Part shown: piece after piece, positions 14,513 through 20,868 of the stretch | Layout: the number at the start of each line of letters is the position of its first letter | Numbering within the stretch: position 1 is the stretch's first letter | NCBI GenBank assembly: GCA_002448305.1 | Contig: DJWY01000021.1 | Span: 133,913 to 154,780, forward strand | Source: Selenomonadales bacterium UBA7018 | Lineage (GTDB): Bacteria > Bacillota > Negativicutes > Selenomonadales > Selenomonadaceae | Direction: 5' to 3' | DNA: 20,868 nt | Program-made: the position numbers and the translations under genes | The notes under the pieces: model-generated | Told to the model about the DNA's origin: nothing | Database searches by the model: none | The model's input: only the letters and a program-made list of their open reading frames with translations

Positions 14513-14821
14513 CTATTTCTTCTTCAAAACTTTTTCCGTAACGTCTTTGACTGCAAACTTTATACTTTTAACTATCCGTTTGCCATTAGTTTTAGCTAAA
14601 TCAGTTGTCGTTTCCTTCAAACCAACTCGCGCCTGCTTCGACCGGTTGCAATGCTTGCACAAACACTGTAAATTTCCAACGTGGTCAATCTTCGTGTACT
14701 TCTGCGGTATGATGTGGTCAATGTCAACCTCAGACTTTCGAATTTTCTTCCCGCACTTCGCGCACGTGTACCACCCATGATCCGATTTATTTTCCGCAAA
14801 CCAATCTTCCCGATACCCCAT
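14513..14821 (-). CDS. Small HNH endonuclease-family protein
   Basis: This 102-residue protein contains a compact HNH/beta-beta-alpha-metal core: zinc-type CAKCGKK (C20, C23), VDIDHIIPQKY carrying the conserved DH, and GNLQCLCKHCNRSK with the asparagine and second cysteine pair. Flanks are a short N-terminal MGYREDWFAENKSD and a basic tail ending VLKKK. The likely activity is metal-dependent DNA cleavage, but the target and role (housekeeping, mobile-element remnant or defence) are unknown. The ATG has GGAAGGAAAA upstream. It stands alone between secA (divergent) and tRNA-Cys; no toxin, integrase or methylase partner lies nearby. Confidence 0.85.
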   Translation of the reverse strand: MGYREDWFAENKSDHGWYTCAKCGKKIRKSEVDIDHIIPQKYTKIDHVGNLQCLCKHCNRSKQARVGLKETTTDLAKTNGKRIVKSIKFAVKDVTEKVLKKK

Positions 14822-15057
14822 TTTTCCTTCCCTGACCTTTCATTGACTTTTTCATAAAAATTTCATTGAGGGCTGGCGGCTCCCCCCCTCTCCCTGCCTC
14901 TCTTCTCGCGTCAAACTTTCTTTCGGAACGGCGGGGGCTTCTGGCGGGTCTCCCAACCAACCACCCACACACCCCAAAGGGTGGTTCGCCAACTCTTTCC
15001 AAAATTCCTGCTAGCCGACAAAAAATTTTTGAAAAAATTTTTCCAGCCCTAAAAAGT
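14822..15057. other. Intergenic region with GC-rich pyrimidine-rich island
   Basis: No credible gene lies between the HNH and secA genes. From about 14866 to 15000 the plus strand is strongly C/T-rich and GC-rich compared with both flanks. It includes a C7 run (14882-14888), a loose direct repeat CTGGCGG[C/G]TC at 14873 and 14941, and an 8-bp inverted repeat AACCACCC (14959-14966) / GGGTGGTT (14979-14986). Open frames exist on both strands but lack family resemblance or ribosome-binding sites. It may be an extragenic repetitive element; this is inference. Confidence 0.5.
15020..15042 (+). repeat. Two phased A6T5 tracts upstream of the secA promoter
   Basis: AAAAAATTTTT occurs twice with a 12-base period (15020-15030 and 15032-15042). 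The tracts end about 16 bases before the secA -35 box, where UP-element or intrinsically bent DNA would act. Confidence 0.55.
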
Positions 15058-15086
15058 TTGCCGCAAACAACTTTTTTTGTTATCAT
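15058..15086 (+). promoter_or_regulatory. Promoter of secA
   Basis: TTGCCG (15058-15063), a 17-base spacer and TATCAT (15081-15086) face secA. The expected transcription start is near 15093, just before the AAGGAG site, leaving a leader of only about 20 bases. The -35 is a 4/6 match, the -10 a 5/6 match. Confidence 0.6.
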
Positions 15087-15114
15087 GGAAAAAATTTTGC
15101 AAGGAGTGATAACT

Positions 15115-17712
15115 TTGTTCGGATTCCTAAAAAGATTCTTAGGCGATAATAACGATAAGGAAATTAAACGTCTGCAAAAAACAGTTGATAAAATCAATGC
15201 TCTCGAACCCCAATTCCAAAACTACACCGACGATAAACTTACAGCCTCAACCGATAATTTCCGCGAACGCCTTCAAGCCGGTGAAACTATGGAAAATATT
15301 CTTCCCGAAGCTTTCGCCGTCTGCAGAGAGGCTTCGCGCAGAGTTTTGGGTATGCGCCATTTCGACGTTCAACTTATGGGTGGTATGTGTCTCCATGAAG
15401 GCAAAATCGCTGAAATGAAAACCGGCGAAGGTAAAACTTTAGTAGCAACTCTGCCCGTCTACTTAAACGCGCTAGGCGGAAAAGGCGTCCATATGGTTAC
15501 TGTCAATGATTACTTAGCCCGCCGCGATAGCGAGTGGATGGGGCAACTTTATCGCTTTCTCGGATTGACTGTCGGTCTTATCCTCCACGATATGGACTTT
15601 CCAGAAAGAAAATTTGCTTACAGCTGTGACGTAACCTTCGGCACAAATAATGAATTCGGCTTTGATTATCTGCGCGATAATATGGTCGTTCAGGTCGAAC
15701 AAATGGTTCAGCGTCCGTTGAATTTTGCTATAGTCGACGAAGTTGACTCAATCCTTATCGATGAAGCCCGTACTCCGCTGATTATTTCCGGACCCGGCGC
15801 AAAGTCTACCGATATGTATGCCGTTATGGCTCGCGCCGTCGCTAACCTAAAAGAAGACGTTGATTATAAAGTCGACGAAAAACAAAAAACCGTCGCCCCA
15901 AATGACGACGTCGTTCCCAAGATTGAAAAATTTTTGGGCATTCAAAATCTCTACGCGCCCGAAAATATCGAATACTCCCATTGCTTTACGGCGGCTCTTC
16001 GCGCTAAGGCTCTCATGAAACGCGACCGCGATTACGTCGTGCGTGACGGAGAAATTGTTATCGTCGACGAATTCACCGGACGCCTTATGACTGGGCGCAG
16101 ATATTCTGACGGACTTCATCAAGCCATTGAAGCTAAAGAAGGCGTCAAAATTCAGCGCGAATCCCAAACGCTCGCGACAATCACTTTCCAAAACTATTTC
16201 CGCATGTATGATAAACTCGCCGGCATGACTGGTACCGCTAAAACCGAAGAAGACGAATTCCTTAAAATTTACAAGCTACCCGTCGTCGTTATCCCGACTA
16301 ATAAACCCGTCCGCCGCGTCGACCACCCCGACGTTGTTTATAAAAATAAACGCGCTAAATATCGCGCCGTCACCGCAACCGTTGAGCAAGTCCACGCCAA
16401 AGGGCAACCCGTTCTTATCGGCACAACGTCCATTGAACAATCCGAAGAGCTTAGTAGCTACCTTAAAAAGCGCGGAATTCCGCACAGCGTTTTAAATGCA
16501 AAGTTCCACGAAAAGGAAGCTCAAATCGTCGCTGACGCCGGTCAGAAAAATGCCGTCACTATCGCAACAAATATGGCAGGGCGCGGCACCGATATTAAAC
16601 TCGGCGAAGGCGTCCCCGAACTCGGCGGGCTGTTCATTATCGGCACCGAACGCCACGAATCACGCCGCATTGATAATCAGTTGCGCGGGCGTTCCGGTCG
16701 TCAGGGCGACCCCGGCGAATCAAGATTTTATATCTCGCTCGAAGATGATTTAATGCGCCTGTTTGCCTCCGAAGCAATCGCGAAAGTTATGGATAAACTC
16801 GGCATGGAAGAGGACGAGCCAATCGAACATACGCTGATAACTAAATCAATCGAACATGCGCAGAAAAAAGTTGAGGCTCGCAACTTCGATATTCGTAAAC
16901 ACGTCCTTGAATATGATGACGTCATGAACCAACAGCGCGAAATCATGTACGGTGAACGCAAAAAAATTCTGCGCGGCGAAAATCTGCGCGAAAATATTCG
17001 CGGCATGGTAAATCATATTATCAAGCAGGAAATGAATCAGTACGCTAACGAAAAACTTTATCCCGAAGAATGGCAACTCGATGAGCTAATCAAAGACGCT
17101 GAAAAAATTTACGCGCCGCCAGGAGCTTTGAAAGTCTCCGAACTGGAAAACATGAGCCGCGACGAACTCAAGGAACATTTAGAAAAATTAGCCGAAGATA
17201 TTTATAAACAGCGCGAAAAAATGTTCACGTCGGAAATTATGCGCGAATTGGAAAAGGTCGTTATGCTCCGAATAGTCGACAATAAATGGATGCAACACCT
17301 TGACCATATGGATATGCTCCGCGAGGGAATCAATCTGCGTGCCTATGGACAACGCGCCCCGCTCGTCGAATACAAAATCGAAGCCCTTGCAATGTTCGAG
17401 GAAATGGAAGGCGCAATCCAAGACCAAATCGCAACGACAATGTATCACGTCGCAGTTGTTCAGCAACAGGAAGACGAATCTTCCGAACCGCCGCAAATCG
17501 AATCCAAAGAGGCAGAAGCCGCAATCCGTCGCGAACAAGCTAAGGTTGAAGATAGATTGCAAACGGCGCGAGCCTCTCACGGCGAAGACTCCAGCCCCGC
17601 CGAAGTCCAGAAACGTGCTAAAACCGCTGACGGTAAAAAAATCGGTCGCAATGACCCTTGCCCTTGCGGTTCCGGCAAAAAATATAAAAACTGTTGCGGA
17701 CGCAATAAATAA
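15115..17712 (+). CDS. secA: Preprotein translocase ATPase SecA
   Basis: This 865-residue motor ATPase drives preproteins through SecYEG. Visible landmarks are Walker A MKTGEGKT (K107), TVNDYLARRDSEWM, Walker B region VDEVDSILIDEARTPLIISG, GTTSIEQSEELSSYL, NMAGRGTDIKLGEGV and the helicase motif DNQLRGRSGRQGDPGESRF. Then come the long scaffold helix, WMQHLDHMDMLREGINLRAYGQ, and a C-terminal SEC-C zinc motif with C849, C851, C860 and C861 that contacts SecB or ribosomes. The open frame extends upstream to 14866, but the TTG at 15115 has AAGGAG with 8-base spacing and gives the usual N-terminus (FGFLKRFLGD); the ATG at 15085 would overlap the promoter. Length is typical. The FkbM gene follows after 16 bases. 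Confidence 0.97.
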   Translation: MFGFLKRFLGDNNDKEIKRLQKTVDKINALEPQFQNYTDDKLTASTDNFRERLQAGETMENILPEAFAVCREASRRVLGMRHFDVQLMGGMCLHEGKIAEMKTGEGKTLVATLPVYLNALGGKGVHMVTVNDYLARRDSEWMGQLYRFLGLTVGLILHDMDFPERKFAYSCDVTFGTNNEFGFDYLRDNMVVQVEQMVQRPLNFAIVDEVDSILIDEARTPLIISGPGAKSTDMYAVMARAVANLKEDVDYKVDEKQKTVAPNDDVVPKIEKFLGIQNLYAPENIEYSHCFTAALRAKALMKRDRDYVVRDGEIVIVDEFTGRLMTGRRYSDGLHQAIEAKEGVKIQRESQTLATITFQNYFRMYDKLAGMTGTAKTEEDEFLKIYKLPVVVIPTNKPVRRVDHPDVVYKNKRAKYRAVTATVEQVHAKGQPVLIGTTSIEQSEELSSYLKKRGIPHSVLNAKFHEKEAQIVADAGQKNAVTIATNMAGRGTDIKLGEGVPELGGLFIIGTERHESRRIDNQLRGRSGRQGDPGESRFYISLEDDLMRLFASEAIAKVMDKLGMEEDEPIEHTLITKSIEHAQKKVEARNFDIRKHVLEYDDVMNQQREIMYGERKKILRGENLRENIRGMVNHIIKQEMNQYANEKLYPEEWQLDELIKDAEKIYAPPGALKVSELENMSRDELKEHLEKLAEDIYKQREKMFTSEIMRELEKVVMLRIVDNKWMQHLDHMDMLREGINLRAYGQRAPLVEYKIEALAMFEEMEGAIQDQIATTMYHVAVVQQQEDESSEPPQIESKEAEAAIRREQAKVEDRLQTARASHGEDSSPAEVQKRAKTADGKKIGRNDPCPCGSGKKYKNCCGRNK

Positions 17713-17728
17713 TCAGGAGGTTTTAAAC

Positions 17729-18452
17729 ATGTCAGAAAATCAAACTACGCCCCCCCACTGAATCAACACAATTCAACGCGTCTTTCGGCTTTAATATAGC
17801 TAATATTCCGGGACTTTCTACGCCTTTCGCTTGCCGCCCGATAGTTGAAGATATGGGCATTATCAATTCAATTTTCGGCTTCCAAGAATATCAACTGCCA
17901 ATTAACGATTTTCAGCCAAAATTGATTCTGGATTGCGGCGGCAATATCGGTTGCGCGGCGGTCTACTTTGCTAATAAATATCCGACTGCGCAGATTTATT
18001 CCGTCGAACCCGAAAGGGATAATTTCAAGCTCCTCAAGTTCAATACAACTTTTTATGATAACATTCACCCTATAAAGTCTGCGCTGTGGGATAAAGAAAC
18101 TTTTATTCGCGTAGAAGATAGAGGATTTGGAACTTGGGGCTTTATGACGTTCGAGACAACAGCAGAAGACGAAGACTCTTTCAGAACAATAACCGTCTCT
18201 AAACTCCTCCGCGCTTCCGGCTTCGACGAAATCGACTTGCTTAAAATCGATATAGAAGGCGCAGAAAAAGAAGTTTTCAGCGCACCCAATGTCGATGAAT
18301 GGCTCTCAAAAGTCAAAGTGCTCGTAATCGAACTCCATGACCGCATGAAACGCGGTTGCTCTTACGAATTTTTTAAAGCCGTCTCAAAATATAAATGGTT
18401 CTTCGCATTTCGCGGCGAAAACCTGATTTTTATCCGAGAAGACTTAATTTAA
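17729..18452 (+). CDS. FkbM-family SAM-dependent methyltransferase, frameshifted at a C7 tract (intact part 17853-18452)
   Basis: The intact part encodes 199 residues with the class I methyltransferase fold: LILDCGGNIGCAAVYFANKYP (SAM motif I), YSVEPERDNFKLLK, and the FkbM hallmark DLLKIDIEGAEKEVF. FkbM enzymes O-methylate sugars or other small groups. The only internal ATG (17853) lacks a good ribosome-binding site. However, AGGAGG (17715-17720) sits 8 bases before an ATG at 17729 that reads MSENQTTPPH and then stops. Between them the methyltransferase frame is open. Removing one C from the seven at 17750-17756 joins both into a 240-residue protein with family-like RPIVEDMGIINSIF upstream of motif I. 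So it is phase-variable, translationally frameshifted, a recent pseudogene or a sequencing error. It is cotranscribed with secA by spacing. Confidence 0.82.
17750..17756 (+). repeat. Homopolymeric C7 tract inside the fkbM frame
   Basis: Seven consecutive cytosines lie 21 bases after the ATG at 17729. As written, the codons are ACG CCC CCC CAC TGA. Six or nine cytosines would restore the long frame. Such tracts slip during replication, and CCC-C is also a known site for +1 ribosomal slippage. Confidence 0.85.
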
Positions 18453-19051
18453 AGCTTAATGCCCAAATCCCAAGAGGCAGGCCAATACCTTTCTGCAATG
18501 TCGAGAATAGGCGGAACTAATTCCTCGACATTTTTTATTTTGCAAAGCCGCCAACCTTCGCCGCGCCTGTCAAACTCCAAAACAAAATCCAATGCGCCTA
18601 TCATCTTTCCATAACTAGAATCGTCGCCAACCATTTTAACTGCCAACGTCGCCTTATCGCCCAAAATATTTTCTTCGCCAAAATCTGCGCGGATAGCTTG
18701 CAGAAGATTATTCAGCTCGGCGGCAAGAAATTTAATCGGCGTCGCAGAAAAAGTTTTCGCGTCCTTGAAACTCCCGTCAAAATAAGCGGCGATAACTTTG
18801 CTAATCAAACCCAAATGAACGCTCCGAAATTTATCGTTGTAAAGTCGCAAAATCGTCGAACCAAATTTGAAAAATAAATCCTTCGGATAAAGCTCGTGGA
18901 ACTTCGCGCAGTTCTTAGCTAAAACGTCAGTAGCTTCATCATAGCCAATGTCCATTAAAGCTTTTAAGTCGACGTGGGCAGAAAATTTCTCAGCGTCGCG
19001 AGCATTTATAGCTGATAAAATCTCTCTCAATTCATCTTGCGCAGTCTCCAA
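18449..19051 (-). CDS. Conserved protein of unknown function (DUF2939-like pattern, soluble)
   Basis: I do not recognise a characterised function. The 200-residue protein has no signal peptide or membrane span. It starts with ETAQDELREILSAINARDAEKFSAHVDLKALMDIGYDEA, whose 'AI.ARD...F..HVD..A' pattern matches the N-terminal part of the membrane-anchored protein at 9672-10697. It ends in a strand-rich region (IGALDFVLEFDRRGEGWRLCKIKNVEELV). The start is set at TTG 19051 because AAGGAG (19061-19066) lies 9 bases upstream; the ATG at 19060 abuts that site, and the open frame beyond is not family-like. Its stop overlaps that of the convergent fkbM by 4 bases, with no terminator between them. Confidence 0.75.
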   Translation of the reverse strand: METAQDELREILSAINARDAEKFSAHVDLKALMDIGYDEATDVLAKNCAKFHELYPKDLFFKFGSTILRLYNDKFRSVHLGLISKVIAAYFDGSFKDAKTFSATPIKFLAAELNNLLQAIRADFGEENILGDKATLAVKMVGDDSSYGKMIGALDFVLEFDRRGEGWRLCKIKNVEELVPPILDIAERYWPASWDLGIKL

Positions 19052-19076
19052 AATAATCATCTCCTTTGAAAGTAGG

Positions 19077-19105
19077 TTGACTAAGAGCGAACAGAATTTT
19101 AAAAT
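19077..19105 (+). promoter_or_regulatory. Promoter of the three-helix membrane protein gene
   Basis: TTGACT (19077-19082), a 17-base spacer and TAAAAT (19100-19105) precede the GTG start at 19131 by a plausible short leader containing GGGAGG. It lies in the 79-base gap between divergent genes; no equally good promoter was found for the opposite gene. Confidence 0.65.
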
Positions 19106-19130
19106 TGTTTCCAAGTAGGGAGGCGATTTT

Positions 19131-19529
19131 GTGAACGAAGACGATTTTAAAAAAAATTCTGAGCTGAAAAAGCCCAACGAAGGCGACGCCCGCTTTGATG
19201 TCACGTCGCTAGACGAAGTCAAAGACGAAAACGGCAACGGAATTTTTCACATGACAACCCGCTTTAAATGGATTCTCGCACTGTCAATCCTAATTCTGCT
19301 CGTAACCGGCGTGTTAATTTATTCAGTCTACCATGACGCGCTCGAAGTCGAAATTTGGCAACTGTCAATCTGGTGCCTGTGCGTAATCTTAGCATTTTAT
19401 TCTATTGCAAAAAAATCGTTGGCAACAATGGTTCTAAACCTAATTTTATTCTTCGGCGTGTCGCTAATACCCGTTTGGCAATCGGCGCACGAAAACTTTC
19501 AATCGGTCTTTAAACTGTTTTTCGGCTAA
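19131..19529 (+). CDS. Small membrane protein of unknown function, three predicted helices
   Basis: This 132-residue protein has a charged, probably disordered N-terminal segment (about 1-44). Three hydrophobic helices follow: about 46-67 (WILALSILILLVTGVLIY), 75-92 (IWQLSIWCLCVILAFYSI) and 97-116 (LATMVLNLILFFGVSLIPVW). No enzyme motif is visible. GTG is the start, with GGGAGG 7 bases upstream. It is a single-gene unit between its own promoter and a terminator starting at the stop codon. It is divergent from the 18449-19051 gene; a shared role is possible but unsupported. Confidence 0.75.
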   Translation: MNEDDFKKNSELKKPNEGDARFDVTSLDEVKDENGNGIFHMTTRFKWILALSILILLVTGVLIYSVYHDALEVEIWQLSIWCLCVILAFYSIAKKSLATMVLNLILFFGVSLIPVWQSAHENFQSVFKLFFG

Positions 19530-19565
19530 AAAAATTTCCCCGTCCAATCGGAAGGGGATTTTTTT
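19528..19565. terminator. Bidirectional rho-independent terminator
   Basis: TCCCC (19537-19541) pairs with GGGGA (19554-19558). It is flanked by an A7 run on the left (19528-19534) and a T7 run on the right (19559-19565), so it works on both strands. It sits between converging genes, overlapping the stop codon of each. Confidence 0.85.
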
Positions 19566-20514
19566 ATGGCTGATAAAATTCCTCCGCCTCCGTAACTAGG
19601 CGGCGAACTATTTCCTTGACGGGTAAAATTTCTTTAATGCGCGGCATGTATTCACCTGTAAAAACAAGCCCCGTATCTAAATCGCCCTGCTGCGCCCGTG
19701 TTAGTGCTCGAACTATACAAAAATTATGTTTGCACGCTTTAAGACACGAATCGCAAACTTTCGGCGGAACGTTGCCTTCCATGACACGCTTTGAAAACGG
19801 CGTCCGAACCGCTCTGCCCGGTAAGCCAACCGGACTATTTATAACAACGACATCTTCCGGTTGCGACTTCAAATAATATTCCTTCAAACTCGGTGCGCCA
19901 TTCGATTCCAAGCTCGCCGCAAAGCGCGACCCCATTTGTACGCCGTCCGCGCCCATCTTTAAAACTTTAGCTATATCCTTGCCAGTCAAAATGCCGCCCG
20001 CCGCTATCACGGGAATTTGAACGGCAGATTTTATCGGCTCAATCAATTCGCGAACTGATATATCTGTTCCTAAATGTCCGCCCGCCTCTTTGCCTTCAAC
20101 GACGATTGCCGTAGCTCCCAACTTCTGCGAAATCTTAGCCAGCTTGACAGAGGATACTATCGGGACTATCGGCGTGCCGGATTCCCTTCCTAAACCAAAA
20201 ATATCACGCGAAAACCCCGCGCCCGCGACGATTAAATCAATGCCTGCGTCAATCGCTGTGTGCACTATGCCAAAAAAATCACTCGCCGCAACCATTATGT
20301 TTATCCCGATTATTCCGTCAGTCAGCGAGCGCGCTAATTTAATTTCGTAGCGCAATTCTTCATGAGCCATGCCCGACGCCGCAATCAAACCTATGCCGCC
20401 TTCAGAAGCCATAGCCGCCGCAAGCCGCGCCGTTGATAAACGTATCGCCATGCCGCCCTGCACGATTGGGATTCTTGCTATCTTATTTCCTATCTTAAGT
20501 TCCGGTAGTCTCAC
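19564..20514 (-). CDS. FMN-dependent nitronate monooxygenase / FabK-like enoyl-ACP reductase family protein
   Basis: This 316-residue TIM-barrel flavoprotein belongs to the COG2070 family, which holds nitronate monooxygenases and the FabK enoyl-ACP reductases. It shows IPIVQGGMAIRLS at the N-terminus, GIGLIAASGM, GKEAGGHLG (residues 141-149, with the conserved active-site H147), IPVIAAGGILTGKD, and GADGVQMGSRFAAS for FMN phosphate binding. Unlike typical FabK, it has a C-terminal cysteine cluster C254-x2-C257-x3-C261-x4-C266. The start is GTG with GGAGAGG upstream. It lies 87 bases downstream of acpP on the same strand, which favours a fatty-acid role, but the N-terminus is not classic FabK; the exact reaction stays open. 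Confidence 0.85.
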   Translation of the reverse strand: MRLPELKIGNKIARIPIVQGGMAIRLSTARLAAAMASEGGIGLIAASGMAHEELRYEIKLARSLTDGIIGINIMVAASDFFGIVHTAIDAGIDLIVAGAGFSRDIFGLGRESGTPIVPIVSSVKLAKISQKLGATAIVVEGKEAGGHLGTDISVRELIEPIKSAVQIPVIAAGGILTGKDIAKVLKMGADGVQMGSRFAASLESNGAPSLKEYYLKSQPEDVVVINSPVGLPGRAVRTPFSKRVMEGNVPPKVCDSCLKACKHNFCIVRALTRAQQGDLDTGLVFTGEYMPRIKEILPVKEIVRRLVTEAEEFYQP

Positions 20515-20534
20515 GAATAATCCTCTCCAAAAAT

Positions 20535-20597
20535 CAATTAGGAATGTGGAATTAGGAATGTGGAATGAAGAAATTCCTAATTCCTAACTCCTAATTG
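20535..20597 (-). repeat. 63-base two-tier palindrome with a 14-base tandem repeat; possible acpP terminator
   Basis: CAATTAGGA (20535-20543) pairs perfectly with TCCTAATTG (20589-20597). Inside a 4/4 internal loop, GGAATTAGGAAT (20548-20559) pairs perfectly with ATTCCTAATTCC (20573-20584) around a 13-base loop. The left side contains ATTAGGAATGTGGA twice in tandem (20537-20550, 20551-20564). On the minus strand it begins four bases after the acpP stop and is followed by five Ts, so it may end or attenuate acpP transcripts ahead of the FabK-like gene. Confidence 0.7.
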
Positions 20598-20601
20598 CTT
20601 G

Positions 20602-20838
20602 TCAAGCGTTGTTCTGCTCGTCTATGTACTTAACTACATCTTCCACAGTCTTGATTTTCTCAGCCTTCTCATCGGGGATTTCGATATTGAATTCCTCTTC
20701 AAAAGCCATAATCAATTCGACTATGTCCAGCGAATCAGCACCCAAGTCATCTACGAAAGTCGAGCTCATCTGAATCTCGTCCTCTTCGACTCCAAGTTGC
20801 TCTTTGACGATTTTCTTAACCTGTTCAAACGTTGACAC
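20602..20838 (-). CDS. acpP: Acyl carrier protein
   Basis: This 78-residue acidic four-helix protein carries growing acyl chains on a 4'-phosphopantetheine arm attached to S36 in the GADSLDIVELI motif. STFEQVKKIVKEQLGVEEDEI at the start and DEKAEKIKTVEDVVKYIDEQ at the end are typical. It starts with GTG at 20838; AGGAGGTGA (AGGAGG at 20848-20853) lies 9 bases upstream, and only 30 bases of upstream sequence are present, so the promoter or the preceding fatty-acid gene lies outside the window. Confidence 0.97.
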   Translation of the reverse strand: MSTFEQVKKIVKEQLGVEEDEIQMSSTFVDDLGADSLDIVELIMAFEEEFNIEIPDEKAEKIKTVEDVVKYIDEQNNA

Positions 20839-20868
20839 TTACAGTCACCTCCTTTCAAAGTAGCGAAT

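Noticed and set aside
14350..14541. 63-codon plus-strand open frame
   Set aside because: It is the antisense of tRNA-Cys and its promoter.
15051..15076. GTTTG/CAAAC hairpin with a T-run on the minus strand
   Set aside because: The 5-bp stem is too weak, no minus-strand gene ends there, and the bases belong to the secA promoter spacer.
14866..15114. Extended SecA N-terminus
   Set aside because: The extension reads through the GC-rich island and the secA promoter; TTG 15115 has an ideal AAGGAG site and gives the family's normal N-terminus.
14787..15197. 136-codon minus-strand open frame across the secA leader and GC-rich island
   Set aside because: It overlaps the secA promoter and 5' end, has no ribosome-binding site, and the protein is low in complexity (Arg/Gly/Pro-rich from the island).
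20839..20868. Shared CTACTTT-x-AAAGGAG leader of acpP and the 18449 gene (19060-19075) as a regulatory motif
   Set aside because: Most of the match is the ribosome-binding site itself; the remaining seven bases are not enough to argue a common regulator.

Overview
The window looks like a chromosomal stretch of a Bacillota bacterium. The order ffh-rpsP-khpA-ylqD-rimM-trmD, separate GlyQ and GlyS chains, an ATP-type PEP carboxykinase, strong AGGAGG ribosome-binding sites and many TTG/GTG starts all fit. Amino-acid flavour and the surface-glycan genes make a diderm member (Negativicutes-like) my best guess, but no single gene here proves it. No CRISPR array, insertion sequence, prophage or integrase was seen.

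Layout: (1) 1-4903: the 5' part of pckA (-) is divergent from glyQ-glyS-aminotransferase (+). Two back-to-back near-consensus promoters lie between them, and the + operon ends at a bidirectional terminator. (2) 4917-9601 (-): two large surface-polymer genes. One is a GT2 glycosyltransferase fused to a TagF-like glycerophosphotransferase. The other joins an N-terminal nucleotide-fold-like region, an SGNH-like domain and a second TagF-like domain. Their promoter sits inside the terminator of the operon upstream. (3) 9672-14442 (-): a translation and secretion housekeeping run, tRNA-Cys, ffh, rpsP, khpA, ylqD, rimM, trmD, then a membrane-anchored protein of unknown function. A terminator-like hairpin splits the run between khpA and ylqD. 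(4) 14513-15114: a small HNH protein (-) and a 293-base spacer with a GC-rich, pyrimidine-rich island, phased A/T tracts and the secA promoter. (5) 15115-18452 (+): secA, followed 16 bases later by an FkbM-family methyltransferase gene whose start frame is broken at a run of seven cytosines. (6) 18449-19529: an unknown protein (-) related in pattern to the one beside trmD, divergent from a three-helix membrane protein (+). (7) 19528-20868 (-): a bidirectional terminator, a FabK/nitronate-monooxygenase-like flavoprotein, a 63-base two-tier palindrome and acpP.

Themes: SRP (Ffh) and SecA handle protein export; GlyRS, tRNA-Cys, RimM, TrmD and S16 serve translation; the TagF-like genes, and perhaps the FkbM methyltransferase, serve the cell surface. 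The most striking observation is the C7 tract in the fkbM reading frame. One base fewer would join a well-positioned ATG to the conserved methyltransferase, which suggests phase variation, a +1 frameshift, a recent mutation or a sequencing error. Other observations are a tandem duplication inside the SGNH-like domain, an unusual T-loop in tRNA-Cys, a promoter nested in a terminator, and a four-cysteine cluster in the FabK-like protein.
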